Under the pieces are notes generated by a model, which saw nothing but the letters and a program-made list of their open reading frames with translations, had not been told where the DNA came from and searched no databases. A DNA stretch of 62,245 nt. Origin: Bacteroidales bacterium. GTDB taxonomy: Bacteria; Bacteroidota; Bacteroidia; Bacteroidales; UBA932. A program made the translations under genes and the position numbers. Position 1 is the stretch's first letter. Every line of letters begins with the position of its first letter. Location: NCBI GenBank assembly GCA_017560825.1, contig JAFZED010000049.1, positions 1-62,245 on the forward strand. Direction: 5' to 3'. Below, piece by piece: positions 44,401 to 50,061 of this stretch.

Positions 44401-44533
44401 TGAAATTCTCGGTTTCAATCGAATACCACCGTGCCTTTCTGGGGTCATCTCCAGTGACATAGAACTGAGCCGAGGCCAGCTGGGGTAGGATCAGAAGTGC
44501 TGCGGATATGATGATTCTATATATTTTATTCAT
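41474..44533 (-). CDS. Large exported protein with HExxH peptidase-like domain, beta-propeller and C-terminal barrel
   Basis: A 1019-aa protein with a signal peptide cut near LASAQF. Residues ~30-210 resemble a peptidase-MA/gluzincin domain: HESRH at 127-131 fits HExxH, and EGDA in ARMEGDAVIIE fits the downstream glutamate. Residues ~290-590 are WD40/TolB-like propeller blades (QLDPASGIVR, SSDGKYLLYSS). The final ~380 residues read as an outer-membrane beta-barrel ending in TFNVTF, a C-terminal aromatic as recognised by the BAM machine. Protease activity and surface location are inferred. A TAGATTTG -7 box lies 27 nt upstream, divergent from the DUF5106 gene. Confidence 0.75.
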   Translation of the reverse strand: MNKIYRIIISAALLILPQLASAQFYVTGDDPRKARWYSIETENFKIIYPEKTDSLARVYAEKLEKYRIPVSRTAGYLFSGYKMPVVMHAYNAANGSVAWAPKRMDLFTIPSAYNPEPMPWSTMLSVHESRHVAQMQFGMTDNLKPGNWFFGQMFNILASIVYPTIARMEGDAVIIETALTPSGRGRTADFLNYYWVAFDQGDYRSWVKWRFPSQKYYGPDYYSLGYLTVGGMRYLYDCTDYMATGYNRAAHKPQNLMTFNKLDREISGKKKEAMFQEIRDTMYTLWSASADARKPYIYSEPVTGETRWYTDYTGTTVAGNDIYAIRQGHVETPAIVRISGDGKEEMLTRLPYYTSSLQWSEDLQSLYWSETLEDERWNLETKSIIRYIKDGKKHTVKSDRLLHNPAPTSKGGEMMTTRYEIDGKSYIDIMDGADGHTICTVAAPDTLQVVESAMAGGHIYVSAISENGYGIYRICDNGEWETALDPEPLKIKDLKAYGDELMFTSDRTGVNEMYQLDPASGIVRQRTSLRYGASDFQYSSDGKYLLYSSQTLGGMRIFRTPVDSLLDRAVDFSQLHKYPIAEKVTQQEREYAVSKGAGEPLSVNISEPKRYRKVPHMIGLHSWAPVYVNVDRIMNMSFDHIWQAASLGATGIFQNKLSTSTGEFGYSAHKDPYNPEVWRHSGHARITYTGLYPVLEAKVNVNDRAARQYNVNTYEMEKNSYMMEIASQELATPYVEGIFSAYIPFNLSSGGWYRGFIPKVTYSINNDMFNTSASILGMETHYQMQEDGELKGLMNPSFRESTSGRNTFRHSLSGSLRGYTSLATPNSAVYPKWGIGAEIGAAASLESREYLSPIGYFYTYGYVPGLLPEHGVRLTGLVQKKLNDAPFGQSATNFLPRGLSSNHSLTSWLSIRSDVVAKVTAEYAVPIYIGDVSIGGSFFAVKRLVVAPHFDYTITGEGNLWSAGTELALDLNSILTLGWPCSIGLSASYNGGPALQSISEASGIEIARWKFTPTFNVTF

Positions 44534-44559
44534 ATATGAGCATAGTTCGGTATAATACG

Positions 44560-44567
44560 CAAATCTA
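44560..44567 (-). promoter_or_regulatory. -7 box for the HExxH/propeller gene
   Basis: Reads TAGATTTG on the minus strand, a perfect TAnnTTTG, 27 nt before ATG 44533. Confidence 0.55.
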
Positions 44568-44578
44568 ATAATTTTTTA

Positions 44579-44586
44579 TATTTTTG
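44579..44586 (+). promoter_or_regulatory. -7 box for the DUF5106 thioredoxin-like gene
   Basis: TATTTTTG, a perfect TAnnTTTG, 20 nt before ATG 44607. The two divergent -7 boxes here are only 11 nt apart. Confidence 0.6.
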
Positions 44587-44606
44587 TCTGCACTAAATTT
44601 AAGGCA

Positions 44607-45554
44607 ATGAAACATATAGGCTTAATCATTATAGCAGCAAGCATAATCTGTGCTTGCGGACAGAACAAGAAGGTAGAAAAGTTCGTGCCGGTTCCTTTCC
44701 CGGCAGCAACGATTCCGGGAATGATCACAGACCAGAATGAAGCGGTGGAGTACCTGTCGCTGCATTATTGGGACGGCATCACGGAGACAGAAAGAACTTA
44801 TCCTTCTGACTCTCTGATAGTCAGTGGAGTACGTATGTCCGATGTGGAGCAGAAATTCGCTGACTGGACCTCTGTCCTGTCGATGGCGACACCGCAGGTG
44901 GTTGAAAAGTCAGTGGCAAGGCTTTATGACAGGGCTCTTGCGTGCGAGAGGAAGAATCCGTCATCGAATGTGTTTGAGACCTTCTGTGACCTGACATATA
45001 AATACCTATATGACCCGAATTCCCCTATGAGGAATGAGGATATATATTATCACTTCGTGAAGAGGCTTGCCTCGTACGAAGGTATATCCCAGGAAATGAG
45101 GGACAAATATGCGTACGACGCGAAGATGTGTTCGCTGAACAAGGTCGGAACGGTCGCGGCTGACTTCCGCTTTGCCGACAAGACCGGAAAGATCCGTACC
45201 CTTCACAGCATCGAGGCGCCGGTGACCCTGCTGTTCTTCAGCAACCCCGGATGTACTATGTGCTATGATATAATCCAGACGCTGAGCGGCTCTGAAGCCA
45301 TATCCGAAAGGATAGCCGCCGGCCAGTTGGCCGTCCTCAACATATATATAGACGAGGACCTCGAGGGCTGGCGTTCATATATGCCTATATACCCTGAAAA
45401 TTGGTACAACGGCTTCGATCCTGACCTGGTGATCCGTACCGAGAACCTCTATAATGTCAGGGCCATCCCGTCCCTATACCTCTTGGACGAGAACAAGAAG
45501 GTCCTTTTCAAGGACGTACCCGAACAGACCCTTTTCCGCGTCTTGGGACTCTAA
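44607..45554 (+). CDS. DUF5106-type thioredoxin-like lipoprotein
   Basis: A 315-aa lipoprotein (lipobox ICAC, Cys17). Residues ~30-180 form the helical DUF5106 region seen in Bacteroidota (YLSLHYWDGI, FETFCDLTYKYLYDPNSP). The C-terminal half is a thioredoxin fold with redox pair CTMC at residues 216-219 and cis-proline AIPSLYLLD. It is probably periplasmic and in thiol-disulfide exchange; the partner is unknown. Confidence 0.85.
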   Translation: MKHIGLIIIAASIICACGQNKKVEKFVPVPFPAATIPGMITDQNEAVEYLSLHYWDGITETERTYPSDSLIVSGVRMSDVEQKFADWTSVLSMATPQVVEKSVARLYDRALACERKNPSSNVFETFCDLTYKYLYDPNSPMRNEDIYYHFVKRLASYEGISQEMRDKYAYDAKMCSLNKVGTVAADFRFADKTGKIRTLHSIEAPVTLLFFSNPGCTMCYDIIQTLSGSEAISERIAAGQLAVLNIYIDEDLEGWRSYMPIYPENWYNGFDPDLVIRTENLYNVRAIPSLYLLDENKKVLFKDVPEQTLFRVLGL

Positions 45555-45581
45555 TTTCATAGGGCAATTTATAGGAATTTC

Positions 45582-45630
45582 AGCTTTTTTATCCTAATTT
45601 TGAAGATTGTGAACATTAGGATAAAAAGCT
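45582..45630. promoter_or_regulatory. Inverted repeat spanning the galM promoter and leader
   Basis: AGCTTTTTTATCCTAA (45582-45597) and TTAGGATAAAAAGCT (45616-45630) pair over 15 bp with one bulged base. The left arm overlaps the -7 box and the right arm abuts the galM ATG at 45631. It could be an operator, or an RNA hairpin covering the start. Confidence 0.55.
45595..45602 (+). promoter_or_regulatory. -7 box for the galM-thyA-folA operon
   Basis: TAATTTTG, a perfect TAnnTTTG, 28 nt before ATG 45631, within the inverted repeat. Confidence 0.6.
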
Positions 45631-46680
45631 ATGGAAATTGTAAAGGAAATCTGGGGCAAGACCTCTTGCGGTAAGGAAATCATTAAATATATCGTAAAGA
45701 ATGCCAGCGGTGCTTATGTTGAATTATGTAATATAGGTGCCGCACTTATCAGTGCTGTCGTTCCTGACAAGGACGGGAATATGGCGGATGTGGTGCTCGG
45801 CTATGCTAAGCCGGAGAGCTATTTCGGCGACGGACCTTGTATGGGCAAGGTGCCGGGACGTTTTGCAAACCGTGTCTGCGAAGGCCGCTTCACTCTTGAC
45901 GGGGTGGAGTACAATCTTCCTATAAACAACGGTCCGAACCATCTTCACGGTGGTCCTGAGGGCTTCCAGAACAAGGTCTGGGAAAGCCGCGAGCACGAAG
46001 GTGGAATAGAATTCCTTTACTACAGCGAGGATGGCGAAATGGGTTATCCCGGTGCTCTCAAGACAGTTGCCCGCTATGAGTGGACGGAGGAAAACGAACT
46101 TCGTCTTACCATTACAGCCGAGGCTGATGCTCCGACTGTACTCAATCTTACAAGCCACGCTTATTTCAACCTCAACGGCGAAGGAAGCGGAACAATCCTG
46201 AACCACACCCTGAAATTCAACTGCTCAGAGTATCTCCCTACAACTCCTTCGCAGATCCCTCTCGGAGAGAGCGAGCCTGTAGCCGGCACTCCGATGGACT
46301 TCGTCAACGAGAAGCCTCTCGGACAGGACATAAAGGCGGATTTCCCTGCATTGAACTATGGAAAGGGTTACGACAGCTGCTGGGTGATCGACGGAGCAGA
46401 GGCGGGTCAGCTTCAGCTTTGCGCAGAGCTCTACTCTCCTGAAAGCGGCCGCCAGCTTACCCTCTACACAACACAGCCAGGTGTGCAGCTTTACACAGGA
46501 AACTGGCTCTCAGGCTGCCCGGAAGGCAAGAACGGCCACATCTACAACGACTATGAGGGTGTAGCAATCGAGTGTCAGAACTACCCGGATGCTCCGAACA
46601 AGGCAGATTATCCTTGCTGCGTCCTCCGCCCGGGAGAGGTCTACGAACAGGCAATAATCTTTGCATTCGGCGTCAGATAG
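45631..46680 (+). CDS. galM: Aldose 1-epimerase (galactose mutarotase)
   Basis: A 349-aa beta-sandwich epimerase that interconverts alpha and beta sugars, feeding galactokinase. Key positions: [16 protein letters not shown] (first catalytic-site His), [12 protein letters not shown] (catalytic His), the substrate Asp in YDSCWVID, and [14 protein letters not shown] (catalytic Glu). Length and motifs are standard and there is no signal peptide, so it is cytosolic. thyA follows after 38 nt. Confidence 0.94.
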   Translation: MEIVKEIWGKTSCGKEIIKYIVKNASGAYVELCNIGAALISAVVPDKDGNMADVVLGYAKPESYFGDGPCMGKVPGRFANRVCEGRFTLDGVEYNLPINNGPNHLHGGPEGFQNKVWESREHEGGIEFLYYSEDGEMGYPGALKTVARYEWTEENELRLTITAEADAPTVLNLTSHAYFNLNGEGSGTILNHTLKFNCSEYLPTTPSQIPLGESEPVAGTPMDFVNEKPLGQDIKADFPALNYGKGYDSCWVIDGAEAGQLQLCAELYSPESGRQLTLYTTQPGVQLYTGNWLSGCPEGKNGHIYNDYEGVAIECQNYPDAPNKADYPCCVLRPGEVYEQAIIFAFGVR

Positions 46681-46718
46681 TCTTAAGGCAGTATGTAAAA
46701 CGAACGGAGAAACTTATT

Positions 46719-47513
46719 ATGAAACAGTATTTAGATTTACTTCGCCATATCCGTGAAAACGGAACAATGAAATCCGACCGTACCGGCACCGGTACACAGA
46801 GTGTCTTCGGTTATCAGATGCGCTATGACCTCAGCGAGGGTTTCCCTCTCCTGACTACAAAGAAGGTGCATCTGAAGTCCATCATCTATGAGCTCCTGTG
46901 GTTCATTGCCGGAGACACCAACGTGAAGTATCTTCAGGACCACGGTGTGACTATCTGGGACGAATGGGCTGACGAAAACGGTGATCTCGGACCAGTGTAC
47001 GGCCACCAGTGGCGCAGCTGGCCGACTCCGGACGGACGTACGATAGACCAGCTTTCCAATGTGATCAACCAGATCAAGAACAGTCCGGACTCGCGTCGTA
47101 TGATCGTTTCAGCCTGGAATGTCGCTGAGGTGGAGAAGATGGCTCTTCCTCCTTGTCATTCGCTGTTCCAGTTCTATGTGGCTGACGGCAAGCTTTCGTG
47201 CCAGCTCTATCAGAGAAGTGCAGATGTGTTCCTCGGTGTTCCTTTCAACATCGCTTCATATGCGCTCCTCACTATGATGATAGCACAGGTATGTGGTCTT
47301 CAGCCGGGAGAATTCGTTCACACTACAGGTGACACACACATCTATGTAAATCATTTCGAGCAGGTCGCAACACAGCTTTCACGCGAGCCGCGTGCTCTTC
47401 CTAAGATGAAGATAAATCCGGATGTGAAGGACATCTTCGACTTCAAATACGAGGACTTCGAGCTCGTTGATTACGATCCGTATCCAAGAATTCCGGCTCC
47501 GGTAGCAGTATAG
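46719..47513 (+). CDS. thyA: Thymidylate synthase
   Basis: Exactly 264 aa, the E. coli length. It methylates dUMP to dTMP with methylenetetrahydrofolate, producing dihydrofolate. The nucleophile is Cys146 in [12 protein letters not shown]. The phosphate-binding Arg is in [11 protein letters not shown], and [17 protein letters not shown] is the folate/dUMP motif. ATG 46719 ([11 protein letters not shown]) is chosen; longer in-frame starts would run into galM. folA follows 4 nt later, the common thyA-folA pairing. Confidence 0.98.
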   Translation: MKQYLDLLRHIRENGTMKSDRTGTGTQSVFGYQMRYDLSEGFPLLTTKKVHLKSIIYELLWFIAGDTNVKYLQDHGVTIWDEWADENGDLGPVYGHQWRSWPTPDGRTIDQLSNVINQIKNSPDSRRMIVSAWNVAEVEKMALPPCHSLFQFYVADGKLSCQLYQRSADVFLGVPFNIASYALLTMMIAQVCGLQPGEFVHTTGDTHIYVNHFEQVATQLSREPRALPKMKINPDVKDIFDFKYEDFELVDYDPYPRIPAPVAV

Positions 47514-47517
47514 TCTT

Positions 47518-48009
47518 ATGAAGAAGTGTATAATAGTAGCAATTGCTGACAATAATGCCATAGGTAAGGACAATGCCCTCCTATGGCATATTTCTGAAGA
47601 CTTGAAGTTCTTCAGAAGCACCACCGTGGGATGTCCGGTCATAATGGGCCGCAAAACATATGAATCCATTGGAAGACCGCTTCCGAAGAGACTTAATATA
47701 ATTGTATCCCGCAAGGGATATGATGCCCCTGAGGGTGTTGTAGTGGTGGATTCCATAGAAAAGGGATATGAAGTCGCTAAGGAGCAGGGTGCAGAAAAGT
47801 GCTTCGTCATCGGCGGCGGCCAGATCTACGCCCAGGCAATGCAGATTGCGGACGAAATGGTCATAACCCACGTCCACACAGTCATTGAAGATGCCGACAC
47901 CTATTTCCCAGCCATCGATCCGTCTATATGGCAAGTCGCAGAGCGCAGTGAGCTCAAGACCGACCCAGAAAGCGGATATACATTCGAATTTGTCAAATAT
48001 ATAAGATAA
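47518..48009 (+). CDS. folA: Dihydrofolate reductase
   Basis: A 163-aa enzyme that regenerates tetrahydrofolate from the dihydrofolate made by ThyA. Motifs: IAIADNNAIGKDNALLWH-type N-terminus (seen as NNAIGKDNALLWHISEDLKF), catalytic acid in WHISEDLKFF, VIMGRKTYESIGRPLPKR for NADPH, and VIGGGQIYAQAM. Standard length. It follows thyA by 4 nt and precedes the transporter by about 10 nt. Confidence 0.97.
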   Translation: MKKCIIVAIADNNAIGKDNALLWHISEDLKFFRSTTVGCPVIMGRKTYESIGRPLPKRLNIIVSRKGYDAPEGVVVVDSIEKGYEVAKEQGAEKCFVIGGGQIYAQAMQIADEMVITHVHTVIEDADTYFPAIDPSIWQVAERSELKTDPESGYTFEFVKYIR

Positions 48010-48019
48010 CTTGACCTAT

Positions 48020-49366
48020 ATGAAGCGAGATAGTTTCGGCAGCCGTTTCGGTGCCCTTGTTGCGATGGCCGGTTCGGCGGTAGGACTTGGCAACCTCTGG
48101 CGTTTTCCTTACCTGGTAGGCGAGAACGGCGGTGCGGCTTTTATTATAGTATATGTAATTCTGAGCTTTGTCATATGTCTTCCGATCTTTGTATCGGAGT
48201 TTGTCATCGGCCGCAGAAGCCAGAAGAATGCCTATTCTGCATTCAGGGATCTTTCAGGCGGTTCTGCCTGGCGTTGGGTCGGACTGTTCACTATCATAGT
48301 CCCTCTGATTGTGCTCTCATACTATAGCGTAATCGGTGGCTGGTCAATAGAGTATCTTCTGAAATCCCTTACCTTCTCTTTCACAGGAGGGGAGTCTCAA
48401 AGTGTACTGAGCACAATGTTCTCAGATTTCGTTTCTTCAGCGTGGGGCCCTTTGCTTGGTCACACCGGTTTTCTTCTTTTGACAACTCTTATCGTGATGG
48501 TGGGAATCAAAGACGGAATCGAGAAGTTCAGCAAGGTGATGATGCCTATGCTCTTCTTTATCGTGATAGGCATAGCCATATATTCGATGACCCTTCCGGG
48601 AGCAAAGGCCGGTCTGGACTATCTGTTCAACCCTGATTTCTCAAAGATAAACGGCAAGGCGATTGCTGCAGCTCTTGGTCAGGCCTTCTTCTCCCTCTCG
48701 CTCGGCTTCGGAACCATAATGACATATGCCTCTTATGTGGACAAGAAGGAAAACCCTCTCTTTCAGAGTGTTGCGACAGCTTCTTCTGACCTTCTGTTCG
48801 CTCTTGTGGCAGGAATGGCCATTATGCCTGCGGTCTTTGCCTTCGGTATCAGCCCTCAGACAGGTCCCGGTCTGGTTTTCGAGACTCTTCCATATGTCTT
48901 CGGACAGATGCCTGCAGGTGGATTCATTGCCATACTTTTCTTCCTTGCTCTTCTTGTTGCAGCCGTGACTTCTTCCATTTCGATGCTGGAAGTTGCTGTG
49001 GCCTACCTTGTTGAGGAGAAGAAAATATCGCGTATATGGGCTTGTGTGATCCTTTTTGCCATCTGCTGGGTCGTAGGAGCAGTCTGCTCGCTTTCATTCG
49101 GTCCGCTTTCGCATATAAAGATAGACGGAGGCAACATCTTCGACTTCTTCGACAACCTTTCGTCGAATATATTGATGACCCTTGGAAGCCTTCTTACTGT
49201 GCTTTTTGTAGGCTGGCGCCTCAAGAAAACCGATGTATATGACGAATTCACCAACGGCGGCACCCTCAGCACAAATGCCAGAATCTTCGGTGTCCTGTGG
49301 TTTCTGATCCGTTACATCTGTCCTCTTGCGATCATCTTGATCTTTGTGTCAGGTCTGATAAGCTAA
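48020..49366 (+). CDS. Sodium-dependent NSS (neurotransmitter:sodium symporter) family transporter
   Basis: A 448-aa membrane transporter with about 11 hydrophobic segments. The family signature is at the start (SAVGLGNLWRFPYLVGENG), containing the unwound TM1 Gly-x-Gly-Asn that binds Na+ and substrate. Bacterial members (LeuT, MhsT, TnaT) import amino acids with sodium; the substrate cannot be read here. I use ATG 48020, since the TTG at 48011 begins directly after the folA stop. It ends the galM-thyA-folA operon. The tryptophanase gene 12 kb downstream makes an aromatic amino acid substrate tempting but unproven. Confidence 0.9.
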   Translation: MKRDSFGSRFGALVAMAGSAVGLGNLWRFPYLVGENGGAAFIIVYVILSFVICLPIFVSEFVIGRRSQKNAYSAFRDLSGGSAWRWVGLFTIIVPLIVLSYYSVIGGWSIEYLLKSLTFSFTGGESQSVLSTMFSDFVSSAWGPLLGHTGFLLLTTLIVMVGIKDGIEKFSKVMMPMLFFIVIGIAIYSMTLPGAKAGLDYLFNPDFSKINGKAIAAALGQAFFSLSLGFGTIMTYASYVDKKENPLFQSVATASSDLLFALVAGMAIMPAVFAFGISPQTGPGLVFETLPYVFGQMPAGGFIAILFFLALLVAAVTSSISMLEVAVAYLVEEKKISRIWACVILFAICWVVGAVCSLSFGPLSHIKIDGGNIFDFFDNLSSNILMTLGSLLTVLFVGWRLKKTDVYDEFTNGGTLSTNARIFGVLWFLIRYICPLAIILIFVSGLIS

Positions 49367-49457
49367 ACTAAATGGCACTGGATAAGTCCTGAGTATATGC
49401 ATCAGTGTGTGCGCAGACAACTAACTCCCAGAAGATTAAAGTTACTGTAGCTACGGT

Positions 49458-49495
49458 GGCGACGCAAGTTTTATCGTCCAAAAACTTGCGTCGCC
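49458..49495. terminator. 15-bp perfect hairpin downstream of the NSS transporter
   Basis: GGCGACGCAAGTTTT and AAAACTTGCGTCGCC around an 8-nt loop, about 90 nt after the transporter stop. It is stable enough to be a terminator, with the T-run placed inside the stem. Confidence 0.6.
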
Positions 49496-50001
49496 GCATT
49501 TATGAGTGTAGTCCGGAGACCACTGTGACGTTTTTGTACTAAATTATGATGCAGTGGTAGCTAAAATGTCAGCAAAATGTGCTTTTAGGCTACCACTGTC
49601 TCGATTATATGCTTATAAATGACACAGTGGTCTGCGAAAGACTAAATAGTGGTCGGCTAGAACCAAGGTCGACCACTCAAAATAAGCCGCGCGAGCTCTG
49701 CCTAAAGGCTCGCACGACTTGCTTTGTGCCTACCTTAACCGGCACCCTGACTCCATAACAGCCGATCTCTTGTAAGTTCGTCTTGAAATACGCTGAAGAG
49801 CGAGTGCACTTTTATAGGTTTTTTGTACGCGGTCCCTCCCTAAAAGTAGGTACCGCGTACACTTGCTTTCTGTAAGTTATTGAGTGTTAGTGAATTGTAA
49901 AAACCGCACGTACTTGGTCCCCGCTTGATTTGCCGGACAAACCTGAAGCCAGGCTTTTAAAACCTCCAGGCCACATCTTTAAGTCAGCTTAGCGCTTAAT
50001 A

Positions 50002-50037
50002 GAGAATCACCTGCGTCATTTGGCGCAGGTGATTCTC
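50002..50037. terminator. Bidirectional terminator, AATCACCTGCG family
   Basis: GAGAATCACCTGCG and CGCAGGTGATTCTC, a perfect 14-bp stem with an 8-nt loop, 24 nt beyond the YfhO stop. It shares its core with 31339-31373. Confidence 0.75.
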
Positions 50038-50061
50038 AGTAAGTCGTTGGGTTATAGACCT

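Larger units (their letters stand above)
49367..50061. other. 695-bp intergenic region packed with inverted repeats
   Basis: No convincing gene or tRNA. Hairpins: GGCGACGCAAGTTTT/AAAACTTGCGTCGCC (49458-49495, 15 bp perfect). GACCACTGTG (49518-49527) pairs with CACAGTGGTC (49623-49632) around a nested AGTGGTAGCTAAAA hairpin (about 49551-49599). AGTGGTCG/CGACCACT lies at 49648-49677. GCGAGC/GCTCGC is near 49687, and GTACGCGGT/ACCGCGTAC near 49827-49862. The AATCACCTGCG terminator is at 50002-50037. It lies between convergent genes. Confidence 0.7.

Noticed and set aside
46572-46718. N-terminal extension of thymidylate synthase
   Set aside because: The extension would overlap galM by over 100 bases. 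ATG 46719 gives the exact family length of 264 residues and places the catalytic cysteine at 146.
49367-50061. tRNA genes or integron attC sites in the hairpin-rich gap
   Set aside because: No T-loop or acceptor pattern of a tRNA. The stems lack the attC core sites, and no cassette genes or integrase are nearby.
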